Below are positions 1-13,476 of a stretch of 64,000 nucleotides of DNA, piece by piece (position 1 is the stretch's first letter; every line of letters starts with the position of its first letter). Made by a program: the position numbers and the translations under genes. Location: assembly GCA_000727475.1 (NCBI GenBank), contig KL647291.1:596325-660324 (forward strand). Direction: 5' to 3'. The stretch is from Sarcocystis neurona. Its lineage: Eukaryota > Apicomplexa > Conoidasida > Eucoccidiorida > Sarcocystidae. The notes beneath the pieces were generated by a model that worked only from the letters and a program-made list of their open reading frames with translations, searched no databases and was not told the DNA's origin.

Positions 1-661
1 TGTAAATATATGCACATATATATATATATATATATATATGTATACACACATACACGTACACGCATGTATACCTATCTACATAGACGCACGTGTATGTATA
101 TATATATATATATGTATACACACACGTTAGTACAGATACACACATACACATAGTATATATACATACATGTATATATATATATATATATGCACATGCGCAC
201 AAGTACCCAAACATACACATACACATCTATACCCACACCTACGTACATATAGATATATACACACATACACGTACGCGTAAATACATACATACATACATAC
301 ATACATGTTCACATACAATTGCATATTTACCCGTGCACACGTGCACGTCTCTATGTAAGATAAATACGTAGAATGTACATATATACATATACACAAGCGC
401 TTACTCTACACACATACACAATACACACATACACAATACATATACATATATATATATATATATGCACTTGATCTAGATGTACATACAATACAGACGTAGA
501 TAACACATACACATATATATATATATATGTACAAAATAGATGGAGGTTCATGTAGCATATGTCACTCACTAGTAGGCAGACATACACTCTTGCTTTACAC
601 CCGGAGACGAACGTACGCAAAAGAGAAGGAGACGCTTTTTTGGTCGGGCGAGAGTACCTAC
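1..661. repeat. TA/CA/TACA microsatellite-rich sequence, probable glyoxalase II intron
   Basis: This stretch is made of TATATA, TACACA and CATACATA runs, for example (CATA)n near 280-305 and (TA)n near 445-465 and 510-525. The reading frames here are mostly Tyr-Ile-His-Thr runs, as expected of dinucleotide repeats, and none resembles a glyoxalase II exon. It sits just downstream of the donor at 661, so it is most likely intron. Confidence 0.7.
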
Positions 662-3600
662 CTGCGTGGTCGTAGTGTTTGTGCGTACACAGACAAAGAG
701 AGAGTTCCACGCCCTCTTTGGCCGCTGTGTGCAACACCTGCAAATGTCAGTCACACACAAAAATCCCTGCGTCACGGCAGAAATCGTGTCTAACACACCA
801 GAGGAATCCACAACACACATATACTCAAACACCACCTACACATATGTAGTGTATATATGTATGTGTGCACGGATATGCGTATTCGCGGACACTACACAGA
901 TATACACACACACGCTCGCACGTGTACACACCTATATATGGATGTATAGCTGGGCAACGTCCGTACTTATATTTATGTCTACAGCGCGATATACATCCAT
1001 GTAGGTGAGGTACGCACACGTATATGTATGCACACTATATGGATACAGCTGGACACGTGTACAGACACTCACATACACGCTCGCATGTATATATATACAC
1101 CTGGGCAGCACGTCCGTACTTATATTCATGTGTACAACTCGATATATTTACATGTACATATAAGCACGCATACATGTATGTATGTATAATATAGATGGAT
1201 ACAGCTGGGAAGGTCTACCCTTCCATGTGTGGGTACAACTCGCCACATATGTATATCTAATGTTATGCATGTTTATCTCTCTCTCGAAACGGGCTACATC
1301 TATGGACTCGTGTGCGGTGAACCTTCTCTTCCCCGTGTGCTTGCTCTTCTCCTTTATCTTCATGAATAACACACACACACGCAGACCCGCTGCTGCAAAA
1401 CTGCGAAGCACGTGCGTTTCTCGAGCGAGCGCGGAGAAGCCACTTCTCTTTTCTCCCCTTTCCTTTCTCCTTTCTCTTTCGCCTCTCCCTCCCCGTCCCT
1501 TTCCTGCCCCACTTTTCTTTTCTCTTCGAAAAGTGAAGTATCTGCGGTGGTGCAGGTACCTTCTGCGGCTCGGCGGGGTCCACGCATGCAGCCTTCTTCG
1601 TTTCTCTGCAGAGCGCCCACAACACAGCAGGAAGCACACGTTCTGCACAGCAGAAATTCTCTCGCGTCTCCACAGACTGCGACGTTGTGAGTAAAACTCG
1701 GTGAACAGCGCCTTCGTATAGTATGCAGAGGGAGACACACAGAGCGAGAAACAGACAGACAGAGAGCTTTCCTGCTGTTTGATGAACGGACGAAGAAGGA
1801 AGATGGCGCAGCATTTCTCTGAAATTTGTCTTAACATAGAAGAAGAAATGTGTACCGGCACACAAAAGTACTGACGGCTATACGGACGCACATACCTAAC
1901 GTATACATGTGGAAACGCATCCTTATACAGAATCATTAACTGAAGATACACACACACACACACACACGTATGTGTACGTGGAGAGAGAACAGACGAAAGA
2001 AGTGAGAGGGAGCGGGTAAAAGTTCGAGAAATTCTATAGAGGGGCACGTAGACGAACTTTATACAGCTGTATATATATACATGTATGTGTATGTATACGT
2101 AGATATGGTAACAGTGTGAGGCATGGGGGCACGTAAACGAACTCTACACAGCTATATATATATATACACAGGTGGTAAGACAACGGCACATGGGGGCACG
2201 CGTAGACAAACTTTGTACTGCTGTGTGTGTATGCGTATATATATATATATATAGACGTGGAAATAAAATGAGGCATGTTTCTACGAGCCTGTTCAACACC
2301 AGTATATAAGAAGTTTAACTACATAAATCAATACGCTGTACCACATATATGTGTATATATATACATGTATACATATGTGTAATACTGAAGTGTACTAAAT
2401 CAACGAAGAACCCTATTTGACTTTATGTGGGTTTTCAGCCCATACACGTATATCAGTGAAGTGGGGAACCTACACGCACATATGCCTCGGCGGACCACCT
2501 GTGGACGAGGTCACATANNNNNNNNNNNNNNNNNNNNNNNNNNNNNNNNNNNNNNNNNNNNNNNNNNNNNNNNNNNNNNNNNNNNNNNNNNNNNNNNNNN
2601 NNNNNNNNNNNNNNNNNNNNNNNNNNNNNNNNNNNNNNNNNNNNNNNNNNNNNNNNNNNNNNNNNNNNNNNNNNNNNNNNNNNNNNNNNNNNNNNNNNNN
2701 NNNNNNNNNNNNNNNNNNNNNNNNNNNNNNNNNNNNNNNNNNNNNNNNNNNNNNNNNNNNNNNNNNNNNNNNNNNNNNNNNNNNNNNNNNNNNNNNNNNN
2801 NNNNNNNNNNNNNNNNNNNNNNNNNNNNNNNNNNNNNNNNNNNNNNNNNNNNNNNNNNNNNNNNNNNNNNNNNNNNNNNNNNNNNNNNNNNNNNNNNNNN
2901 NNNNNNNNNNNNNNNNNNNNNNNNNNNNNNNNNNNNNNNNNNNNNNNNNNNNNNNNNNNNNNNNNNNNNNNNNNNNNNNNNNNNNNNNNNNNNNNNNNNN
3001 NNNNNNNNNNNNNNNNNNNNNNNNNNNNNNNNNNNNNNNNNNNNNNNNNNNNNNNNNNNNNNNNNNNNNNNNNNNNNNNNNNNNNNNNNNNNTATATACA
3101 TATATAAGGATACGCATATACCTATATACAGATATATACATATATATGTGTAGTGCTACCTGTGAAGACAGATATACATATAACGGAGAAGAAGCCAGGC
3201 AAGTGCAGCAGCTCCTTTTGCTGTCTCTCGGTAGAAACGGACCTGCGAATGCGCACACACGTATCCCCGACGTGTACATTCATTTACTTAGAACTTGTAC
3301 ATATTTTTATTCACACCTGACAAGAAAAATGTACCTGTGAAGACGCCTTACATGAATATCGACAGCCGCACATCACCCATCTACAGTATGAATATATATT
3401 CTGTGTATATGTCCAGGCGTATACTGGCCCTACTGTGTAAATAGGTAACCGAAAAAAATACGTAAAGACGTCGTATGTACATATAAATAGACGTCCAGCA
3501 TACACAGGTATACAAGCATATTATGTACGGGTCCATATACATACATCGTGTATAGATACATACATCCATTAGGTGTATGTGTAGGACACGTATTACATAT

Positions 3601-3781
3601 GTATGTGTGTACCTACATACATCTGTATGTATCTACGCATATATATACATACATACGTTGTATTTGCATACAGTAGGAGAGGCGTTTTACGTAAATTTTT
3701 GTCGCTGCAGATGTGTACATATCGATAAGCAGATAGGCGTAGCTCTCCTATTACATGTATACATATAAGCACATACGAACC

Positions 3782-3815
<34 letters not shown>

Positions 3816-6151
3816 ATATGTATGTACTTGAAAATATAGTGTATTCTGGTGTACAAGTACAAGTGTTCTGAGTCAACGTTTTGCTAGTGGAGCGGCGCAT
3901 ACCTGTCGATAAGCAGATACGCGTAGTTGTCAGAGAGGAATGGGACAAGGACGACGTCGGCTGCTTGGTGTGGGTCCTGCAGCAGCGAAGGGAGAAGAAC
4001 AGTCTCCCGTATCTCTGCGTAAACTACGTCGTCGTCCAGCAAATGAACACCCAGCAAAACAAAGTAAGTAGGGGAGAAAAGGACAGGGACAAGTCAGGCA
4101 AACGAAAAATGGGTCACAAAAAATTGTGCCGAACGAGGTGTGGGGACACACACACGTATGCGTACATCTCCGTCTCTAATAGAGACATGTATATACATAC
4201 ATACACGTGCATACATATATACAAACATACACTGTGTATACATATTATATGTTAAATGTATGTATGCTGTCTCCGTCCTGTTCCTTTACTCTTGGACTGC
4301 ACTGGCACGTATAAACGAGACACATTATTTCTTTGCTGGTCGCATTCGTCTTCGGGATTCTGTTGCAGCACACTGCGGAAGCTGAAGCAGGACTCAAAAA
4401 CCGTAAATATTTACGCGGCTGACGTATATATTTAATATATATCTGCATACATCTGGGGGTTACCGTATACTGACGTCTGCCTAACAGACACTAGCCACAC
4501 ACACACATATATATCTCTACGGGGTTGGTGTAGACGTACTGAGAAGACTATATATATATATATATTTATATATACTCATCCCTATTTATACATATATATA
4601 TGTAAATAGATATGTGAAGATCTTGATGGGAATACGTATCGTTTTACTCACGTACCAGTGCAGTCATATATGTAATACATAATCTATATACTACATATAT
4701 GAATATAGATGCACACACATGTATATATACGCATATAACTGACGGGCACGTATGTATATATGTGTCCACATCTCGTTTCCTACATTTTTCTACAGCTGCG
4801 CAGCAATGGAGCAGCAGACCAGGCGTACTACAAGGAATATATACACATATATGTAGTGTGGGAAGCGAGTCGAGGACCAACACCACAGCACGGAATAGAT
4901 ATATGTACATAGATACGTGTGCGCATGTATACATGTATATATGATCTCTGCAGGGTCGCAGCAGATGGGAGGAAGCCACACGCGTAACAGCGACGGTGTA
5001 TGTATATCAGTGAATAACAAGTAAGCAGGAGAGCAAACCGACACGACGGAAGACCTTAGAATCTCATACGCATGCATACACGTAGCCGGGGGACAATCAT
5101 ATATAGTAGCGCGGCAGAAGGGTACAGATCCGTTAATAAAGGTTCTGGACCCACGTATCTACATATATGTCTATCTTTTTCCATATATGTCTGTCTGTGT
5201 ACCAATGTCAGGATATCCACACATATCTCTGTACACCTCCATCGTTGTGTATTACTATTTATCTGCATATATTCATGTATCTATATCTACATATCTATCT
5301 ATATGGCTGTCCACAGGCCTACCTATATCTATGTATACGGTTGTACACACAGCTAGAGAGAACACCGCAGACCAGGACGCGAGAGAAAGCAGCCGTAGAA
5401 CGAAGAAAGAAAGGCTGCAGGCAGGGAAATGTGTTCAAGAAAATAAGGTCCCACTGACAGAAACGGACACAACAAGTGAAGAGGAAATGCAAACACTTTA
5501 CGACGAAAGTTGCAATCGTACACACAGCTGGGACGGCCACTTCACATGGAAACAGAAAAGCGGGAGACGACGTAGATGCCAGAGAGAGACAGAGGCACCG
5601 AGAAGAAAGCGGAGTGGCAGGGAAGACGCAGAGGACCCCGAAGAACAGGAGTACACGCTGCAGCAACACTTCAAGAAAAAGCGACAATTTTGGAAGTCTT
5701 TAGCGAAGGTACCGCGAAGGGGTGTGCGTCTGCAGCAGGGGTTACCATAAGACGCTGCCATGTGTTTTCTTCTCTTGCGCAGCGAGGAAAACAACACTTT
5801 GTTACACGTAAAAAAGGTTGACGACTGTTGCTTTGCGAGGAAGGTTCACGTGTCAGCTTCTTTCACGAAAGTTCCTATTGCTGGGACGCTGCCACTCTAG
5901 GTGTACGCAAGGTTATTTCCGCGTATGCACTCACACACGTATCTGCTACACAAGCTTCTAGTCTTGTATATGTGTACACACGTGTACAAAGAGATATACG
6001 TATGAGTATCTGTGTTCCTCTCTCCCCATAAGTATACATATATATATACATATATATATGAATGAAATGCGATGTTCATACGCGGATGCCGATGAATCTG
6101 TTGGTCAGCTGACGCAAGTACCTTCGGATTAAATCCGCCCATTGTCGCCAT
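662..6151 (-). CDS. GLO2: Glyoxalase II (hydroxyacylglutathione hydrolase), 5' four exons, truncated by window edge
   Basis: Four minus-strand exons join in phase: 6122-6151 (MATMGGFNPK, phase 0), 3903-3976 (phase 2), 1560-1605 (phase 0) and 662-737 (ends phase 1). All introns are GT-AG; the donors are AAG|GTACTT, ACAG|GTATGC, AAG|GTACCT and GCAG|GTAGGT. The product reads VLVPFLSDNYAYLLIDR, then ETKKAACVDPAEPQK, then CLCTHKHYDHAG. This is the N-terminal order of glyoxalase II: the DNY motif, the VDPAEP motif, then the metal-binding HxHxDH motif of the metallo-beta-lactamase fold, with every metal ligand present. The family hydrolyses S-D-lactoylglutathione to D-lactate and glutathione. The ATG at 6151 has a strong context (accATGG) and would give a cytosolic-type start. 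The remaining exons, from the Gly-Asn that normally follows the motif, are not recognisable in positions 1-661 and should lie left of the window. The first intron join is the least certain; the other three exons are firm. Confidence 0.85.
952..1255. repeat. Diverged tandem minisatellite in glyoxalase II intron
   Basis: A block containing ACGTCCGTACTTATATT, then an ATGT..ACA..CTCGATAT-like stretch, occurs near 958-1005 and again near 1109-1160. A third partial copy (GGATACAGCTGG... TACAACTCG) lies near 1197-1250. Copies differ by substitutions and small indels, so this is an old tandem duplication in intron sequence. Confidence 0.6.
2041..2225. repeat. Three-copy minisatellite in glyoxalase II intron
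   Basis: Three copies start with GGGGCACG(T)AGACGAACTTT-like sequence near 2041, 2124 and 2193. Each is followed by ACAGCTGTATATATA or a variant. Unit length is about 70-83 bp and differs between copies. Confidence 0.6.
2518..3092. other. Assembly gap (575 N)
   Basis: A run of N inside the glyoxalase II intron between the exons at 1560-1605 and 3903-3976. Flanking sequence is TA-rich microsatellite, the likely cause of the gap. No exon is needed here, because the flanking exons already join in phase. Confidence 0.99.
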
Positions 6152-7201
6152 GGTGCCACGTCTTCTATTCAAAAGAGAAGTAGCTTTCGTTGTTGGGATT
6201 TCCGTAGTTGCTGTTCTTGCTGCAGGTATAGATGACGGAGCCCTCGCCGCTGCTGTTCCTGTTGCGTGGGGAGGGGTGCGTCTTGCTGCTCCTCGCCAGC
6301 TCCGGCCAGGCAACGAAGAGTGCGGGATGGAAAAATAGGGGGAAAAGAGAGGCGGAGGGCGAGAAAAAGCACTCTGCTCACCAGGATACCAGTTGGTGCT
6401 AGTGGCAAGCCGCCTCGTACTGCCGCTGGTAAAGCAGGCTCTGCTGCTGTTCCTGTCCCCAGGAAAGTTCCTGCAACCGCTAGTGTCGCTACTGCTGCGG
6501 TAGTTGACTGCAGGCCGCCTTGATGCTATCGCTACGGGTACCTCCTCTGACGCTTCTCCGTGTGTTGCCGGTGCGCTTTTCTGGTGTGCTGCTTCTCTAT
6601 CATACGGCAATGCTGCCTTGTAGTACACTGTTGCTGGAGGTGTGGAATGTGTTGTTGCATCGATAAAAGATGATATTCGTGCAAGCGGTAGCAACGGAGA
6701 GCGAATTAGCGAAGCTCCTGCTGTTGAGGTTGAAAATAGTGGAGAAAAACAAAGAGGAAAAAGCAGCGGCGCAAGCCGAAACGAAAAACACACGGCGTTG
6801 CCCGTTTTCCGCTGGTTATGCGAGAGAATTCCGCTCAAGTTCCTGCATGAGTGACTGACAACAACGGGATGTTCAGCCCCAGCAGCAGCGGGACTAGCTG
6901 CAGTTGAAGAGGCATTACACGAAGCTTTACGGGCAACAACACGACCACCAAGTGCACCTGCTGCAGCCCATACTTTCCTCCTAAAAGCAGCAGTCGCGGC
7001 TGTAGAACTTGCTGACAGAGCAAGACGAACAGCGGCGCCAGTACTCTCAGGACGTAGCGGACTACACGGAGCGCTGGCGGGCACGCGGCAACCGGGGACG
7101 GTGTCGTAGACGCCGGAAGGAGAGTGACTGTATGTGCGCTGTGAAATAACGGACTGTCGAAAAAGCGCGACGACTTTTCTGCAGACGCCAGGACGCACCA
7201 T
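6152..7201 (-). CDS. Possible N-terminal extension of glyoxalase II (organelle-targeting presequence)
   Basis: The reading frame of the first glyoxalase II exon stays open upstream to an ATG at 7201. It adds 350 residues in frame before MATMGGFNPK. The extension starts MVRPGVCRKVVALFRQS, with several Arg/Lys and no Asp or Glu in the first 30 residues, as in mitochondrial presequences. It continues Ala/Ser/Arg-rich with short GCT/GCA runs. Known: the human HAGH gene makes mitochondrial and cytosolic forms from alternative starts. Inferred: the same could hold here. The alternative is a 5' UTR that is open only because triplet-rich DNA has few stops; several other frames here are also open. Confidence 0.35.
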
Positions 7202-10200
7202 GCCGGAAGTCTTCAACGAACGAAGAAATAGAGTTTTCCGTGTCACTGTGGAGCAACAGATCCCCCCCCAACCTACACAAGAGAAGTTTGCTCTCCCCGT
7301 GGTCGTGACATAATGGAGATTACACGTTTTTCCTACTTATTGGACGAGATTAGCCAAAGACATCTCTCAACCTAAGCAAAGCAAGAAAAGTGTGTGTCTA
7401 CTCTCCAGAAAGGATAGCTCGTTTCCCGCCTGTACAGTAGTATATCGGCCGCGGCTGGACCGCCTGCATCAGCGTCTAACGACGCCGGGCACAACTGTCT
7501 CGCCGCACGCACAAGAAACAGGCTGCAGGTCTGCTTGCGTGTGGAACAGCCGACCATATGGGCAGCAAGCACGCCACAACAAGGTTGGTGTACATAAAGA
7601 CTAAAGGACAACAGTGTTCACGATGTTCGTTGTTGCCGTCGAAACCGTCTTTTCGTCAAGGAAAGGCCAGTCGGAAAAAAAAGGTGACAGATGCATGCGA
7701 GGATTATTCTGACTGTGAAGCGGGACATGGAGTCAAGTCGGCAGAAATCATGCGTCCAAGTTTTAGTCAAAAAAGTTGTCACCTTGTTGAATCAGCAGCT
7801 CTAGGAGGCCATGGGTTACTTGTGTGTGCACGTAGTAGTGGCGACGAATTACGGCAGGCACGGCGTCAGCTGGCAGCCCTGTTTTCTAAAGGAGCAGAAT
7901 TTACCCATGGCATTTACTCACGCTGTGGAAATTTGTCACTGAATGTGCGGATATGTATATGCGGGACGCTAACGCTCTGTATATGGAATTACAGCTGTGC
8001 GGACAGCACTGGGCCAAAGGGAATTGCTTGGACGGTGGGAACCCCTTGTCACCAACACCGCACTTTGCTTGTTATTCTATAGGAATGTGTATTCGATTGT
8101 GCGTGGTGGGCCGGTACTGTTACTCCTGCGGGTCTTCTAAGAGTATAGAACGCCCCAGGGAAAGTGTCCAAGATGTACACATGCGTTCTACCGTGACACC
8201 AAGTTTGTGAAAACTTCTTACTTTATACTTGTAGGCCTGTTGCAACGATACGATGTACACAAGTATGTTGGTTAGCTGTGGAGCTCTGCTGGATGACGTG
8301 CAGAGATGAGCGGGTAGTGTACGCAGTTCTTTGTCGTAGGTGTTGACAAGTATGATGCTCTATGAGGTTAGATCCGTTGGTACGACTTCGGCCAGGACCC
8401 AGAGAAAGGCACTGTGTGAACGCTAGTGTCGCTACAAATTGTTCGTAAAAGTCCTGTCACTATACTTGAGGTTCTGCAGATTCGCACGAGGTTGTTCTTG
8501 AAGGTTCACCTGTGTCTAAAGGCCCAGTCTTCGTACCTTCCCGCACTTAGAATCAAAAGGTATGCACATACGTAAAAACCTGCGTGTCGTCTTTATATCG
8601 GTGAGTGAAAAGTGCACCAGCCTGGAAGATCCTATTTCAAGAACGTTTGTCTTGGTTTCCACAGTTGAAATGAAGGCATGAAGGTCTTGCGAAGTTGGGG
8701 ATTTTAATTTCAGAGGTATTTGAAGCAGCGCTGTGCAGCCCACCATTGCACTGTCGCGAAAGAATATGTTCTGCTTTCAGGTGGTGTGTCACGACTTCCC
8801 AGCAACTACATGTTAAGAAGGTTATCATGTCGTTGAATTTCCAGGCGGCCAAACGGGGGTGGCAAGTCAAATCCAGACATGGGCAGATATATTCATCTGG
8901 ACAGATTTAAGTTGCACACACGCAGCGGCACACATCTTGAACTTCACTTATCTTGTGTGCACCCGCTTCGACGTGTAGAGCCATGGCTGTGGCGTTTGCC
9001 AACCAGTTGCCTAACAGATAATTTCGGCGGGGTGAAGTTGCTGGAGTGTACTCAGGGTCGTAGGTACGTGAGAGGGGCCACGGTGTGTGTAAGCAAGAGC
9101 CCGTAGGGATTGACCGTTCAGCAATTTGTCCACGCACGTGTGCTGGCTGCATGTAAAAAGTCGATTACAGTAGTCAGTTTTAGGGGTACGCACAAGGCGA
9201 TACAGGTTATATATATATACATATATATATGCATATATGAAAGCGTCTTCAAAGACGCATTATACTTCCAGCTTCTCGCGCAGAAGCCCATTGCTCTCAC
9301 TGGTGCTAGGTGGATGTCGAAGATAGCCACGTAAGAGGGTAACGAATTACACGAAAGACTCGGTTCGGACATATAAAGAGCTACAAACCGCGAGAGAATA
9401 TGCCGGAAGACAACATATATATATATATATATATATATTTAAATAATTTCTAGGAGACCTAGTTTAAATGGAAGAACATTGACTCATCTGTTGAGAGCTT
9501 GTTTCAATGTAGCGTTACCGCTGCAAAGGTCAAGCGACAGAGCAAGAAATTTAAGTGAGAATACCGGCTACATGCAAGGAATTGAATTCTCGTCAAAGAA
9601 CACTTTAACGTTAGCAGACAGAAGCATAGCTTAGATTTTCATGGAAATATATATCTGTATATCTGTAGAGGTGAATTTGACGGAAAAATACACGAATTTA
9701 CATGAGTGGTTGCACCTCGTGTGTATCGAGCAAATGGCCACATGTACCGCAGGAATTCGTCGCTGCGGAAACACTGAAAGCTCTACGAAGTGGGCGCGAG
9801 AGCAACGCACACACACATATCTTTTCACCGTTGGTAGAGGTGCCATAGAATTTCTTGTACTCCGGAGGAATGTCCCGTACATAGCGGTAGGTAGACTCAC
9901 TCACCACACTGCTTCCCCCTATTACCACGTGCTTCACGTCTGTAACAGGCACTGTTGTATGACTGAATTACCTGTGCGGATTGTGGAGGCCGTTCGTCAG
10001 GAGTTGCACAAGAGGTACTTCGTGCGGAGGCACCCCTGCGCATTTCTGGTGGTCGTAACACAGGATCCACGGCAGCTTTACGCCACGTAAGTGGGATCTC
10101 CACTAGGCATCTTCACTCCTAAATTACACATGAGGACCGCCACACCAATTAGCGAAAGTGTTCCTCTGCCCAGCCTCTCCTTTTCCCACATTCTTCGGGT

Positions 10201-12939
10201 TAATGTGAGGTTGAAAGGATAATCTGAAAACATTATGCCCGCAGACAGGGCGCAAAGGCAAACATTTACGTGTATGTCCCACTTGGACATGCAAGTGAAG
10301 TATGTTTTTATCACATAAAGCCACATAGCAGTTCCCGTACTACCGGTACACCGTACCGGGTACACCGACGCGTGCACGTGCTTCACAACTCTTCTTGGGA
10401 TCCCGGTATGCGGGAGTGCCCCAATATCCATGGTGAATATCAACATGGGAGGTTGCCTCCAAAGATTTCATTTCCAGGCAACTCTCAGGACATCAGCAAA
10501 TTAGAATTGTCTCTATCGGTAATAACGGCATAACTCTTCTTTTGTCCGCATTCGTCATATCAAATCCTTCGATACCCAGCGGTATTCTTCCTGTCAGTTC
10601 GTAAGAGGATACACACATTCAATACAACCCATAGTTTCCTCAGCGTTTTCCCCGCAGCGGTCTCATGTGTAGGATTTTTTCTCAAGCATGAACCGACCGC
10701 TCCAGGCTGCGGGCAGCTGCCCGGGCACCCGCCCGCGTACCTGCCAAGTAAACTACACTATGACCACGAACGAGCCGCGCACGGCGACAATCGTGCGTAT
10801 ATATTTCTCATGGAATACATGAGTAACGCAAAACGCGAGACGAGGAGGCGGAAATGCGACTACACTTGGGCAAATCAGCCCTGCTGTTTGTGAAACGTTG
10901 ACCGCGAGATACACACACAAAAACACCGACGACGAGGACAGGGAAAACTCTTCGCCTTGAGATGTGTACGGCATTACAGTGCCCAGCAAGTTCAGAGACA
11001 AGTCAGAATTGACGCGAAGGATGTGTTGACGCTACAGGTGTATCAGTGGAGATGATGCGTTCAACGGGAAGGCAGGTTGAATGGAGGCGTGACAGTTCTC
11101 CAGGTACGCGGATGCATAATTTACGAAAGCCTGGCTTCCCCTTTGAAACGACTGGCACGTCTACGAAAGATTTGAGGAAGGTACCATGTGGCTAGCTTTC
11201 ACTCTAACGGGGCATCCACCAGTGCAGCCCGCTTTCCAGTGAACCTTTGCTCGAGTGTGTAGGAAGTGGGAGTAAAACGTAGGCATAATATGTCCTAGGA
11301 AAAGATAAGTATCCGATTCCAGAGCTAATGGAAGTAGAACACATCAAGCACACACGCGACGCTGAAGTGTCTGCGGATTGAGCACGGTGCACGTAAGCGC
11401 TACCGTGCACCCAGAGTAAAATATTTTTCTTTACTGCATAATGAACGACTGCGGAAAACAGCCGTGAAGTGCACTCGCTGTGGATATTTTGCGAGCTCTC
11501 ACATTAAATGGAGTTTCCAAAACTCATAACCTGACTTGAGGACGCTTGAAGAAACGGCTGGCAAGAAATTTTCGGACTACAGCATACCATCCACCCTTTG
11601 TGACAGAGCCAGGCGGCGACCGCAACTTTTGTAGAAGCACAACAGACCCTCCTTCAGTCAAGGTGAGACGGAAGTGCAGGTAAAAGTGTTTCTGAATAGA
11701 AAGAAGGACTACGTGAAACACGTGGCAACCCCGGTAGCGCGTCTTCTGTCTACGGCGGCACACCTTGTGTGTGTGCGCGAGTCCGTGCGTGTCACCACAT
11801 GTTGAAAGACACCTGTGGGTCTGAAGTTCGTGGGGGGGTGTATGTTACCATGGCGCGAGGTCGGGTCATCTTATGAAATATATCTGGAAAAGATGGAGAG
11901 TAACTGCGGGCTCAAATTACGTAATTGAAAACGTGTGTGTGTGTACCTCGTACACATGTAATGCCGGCCTATGAAAGGCTGTGAGAAAGGGACACGGTCT
12001 TGGGCTTACAGGAGGGCACTTCTTCCACTGCGAAAAGACATCCGGGTTTTGAAAGAGTAGCTTCCCTGGGTACAGTTGTCCTATTCATCTAATTTTGCGC
12101 TGACTGTCACCGGGTGTCTTCCCAACTGCAGGGCAACCCGGATAAACCCGTGGCAGTTTTGAGCAGCCACACAGAGGGAATTCCCAGTCGAATGAAAACC
12201 CGGCGTGTGTTAAGTTCAGTATTTCCAGTGCAACAGAATTTGTCGCGTTGTACCGTTATGATGTAAACAACGTTGTCATCATCTTCCACACGTGTCTGCT
12301 TCTTACTTAGAGGACATGCTGTCCACCACACTTTTCCTGAGACTACTTGCTCCGTCGTTATCTCGCTGCGTTATTATTATCATTCCTACATTCGCAACCA
12401 CTGTTGAGGGAATATTTGTCGGATTCACGCTTTTCTGTCGTTGTCGTCCTGCCGGGGGCATTATTGCTACTAGTATCTATATTGTGTATTACACTGACGA
12501 CACACATATTTCTTCGACACCATACAAACCACCCGTCCACCACGGCCGTACGAGACACTCCTACTGGTATCTTCCGCTTCTTCTCCATGCTCTTTCTCAA
12601 AAGCTTTTATCATTCCAGATGCTCCAGACTCGACGAGTAGTATCGTCGCCCAGTTCCCACCTCGATGAAGTGAGCACCTTACGTAATCAAAAGTGTACTG
12701 TCATGTTCGCAGGAACATCCGTTGATGAATGACCAAGTATCTCGTACACGTGTGTTACCCGAAGTACCTGGTTTTGCTCTTCTGAGCCCTCACACGCACA
12801 GTTTCCGCGTCTCTCCGTGAGATTACCTATTTCTCACTCGTGTGTGGTGGATGTCACCACCGCGCAGTCAGTAGAGGAAGCTAAAACGACATTCTACTTC
12901 AGTTTCATATCTCATCTTGCCACATTTCCGTCCTTTCCT
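7202..12939. other. Repeat-poor stretch with no recognisable gene
   Basis: This interval has few microsatellites (one (TA)n at about 9415-9440) and no CAG/CTG tracts. All six frames hold only scattered open stretches under about 180 codons with no motif I recognise. The longest is 7558-8082 on the plus strand. It separates the divergent glyoxalase II (minus) and aldo/keto reductase (plus) genes, so both promoters may lie here, but I see no defined element. Confidence 0.5.
7558..8082 (+). CDS. Unassigned ORF, 174 aa
   Basis: An ATG-started open frame in the repeat-poor stretch downstream of the glyoxalase II 5' end. It has a basic N-terminal third (ASRKKKV) and scattered Cys, with no signal peptide, transmembrane segment or family motif that I recognise. 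A frame of this length is compatible with chance at this base composition. It is listed because it is the longest in the 5.7 kb interval. Confidence 0.2.
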   Translation: MGSKHATTRLVYIKTKGQQCSRCSLLPSKPSFRQGKASRKKKVTDACEDYSDCEAGHGVKSAEIMRPSFSQKSCHLVESAALGGHGLLVCARSSGDELRQARRQLAALFSKGAEFTHGIYSRCGNLSLNVRICICGTLTLCIWNYSCADSTGPKGIAWTVGTPCHQHRTLLVIL

Positions 12940-13476
12940 ATGTCTCAAGTATGCCACTGCTACACTGAAATGCAGACTGCTTCGGTCTCTCCCGGCCCGT
13001 CCAACGTTGTTGCGGCTGGTGGTTGCAGACTAAAATTCTGGCACCTCCAAGCTGCTGTTGCTCGTCCTCTTCCTTGTCTGCACGACACGCCCGTTACGCC
13101 TCACGTTCGTGCTGCAGCTCCCAATGCTGCTGCTGCGGCCGCCGCCTGCATCATTCCTGCTCCAGCGGTGCTACGTCCTGGTGCTGTTACTGTTTTACGT
13201 GCGTCGCCTGCTGCTGGGCGTTCAACGGCTGCAGCGGCTGATCTCTCTTCCGCATGCGCAAGTCCTCGGGGGAATTTATCTGGTATCTGGGGTTCTGCAG
13301 GATACGGAGGGGCAGCAGCAATCGCGACAGCAGCGACCCGACTCAACAAATCGTGGGCAGCTGCAAGATCTTTTCGGCCGGCACAGCAGCTGCTGCTTGC
13401 CATTTTTAGCTTTACAGCAGCAGCAGCAACACGCTCACGAGGTCCACGTGCCCTTAGTCGTTCGACAAGTCGCAGC
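12940..13476 (+). CDS. Possible Ala-rich N-terminal extension of the aldo/keto reductase
   Basis: The aldo/keto reductase frame is open upstream to an ATG at 12940, adding 179 residues that are Ala/Ser/Arg-rich with GCTGCT runs (for example AAAPNAAAAAAAC). With it the protein would be 486 aa, much longer than the usual 280-330 aa of the family. It may be a targeting sequence or a homopolymer expansion. It may also be UTR or intron kept open by triplet repeats; the other plus frame here is open too. Confidence 0.3.

Noticed and set aside
72..400. Open frames rich in Tyr, Ile, Val, His and Thr at the left end, and similar ones at 42-47 kb and 56-57 kb
   Set aside because: They are translations of TA/CA/TG microsatellites, with the same pattern in every frame.
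5187..5750. A 187-codon plus-strand open frame with a charged Arg/Glu-rich product
   Set aside because: It lies inside a glyoxalase II intron on the opposite strand, begins in repeat sequence, and has no motif or splice partner.
12470..12520. YYTDDTHIS in a plus-strand frame, resembling a reverse transcriptase active site
   Set aside because: No other polymerase motif lies on either side, and the frame is hydrophobic and short. Judged coincidence.
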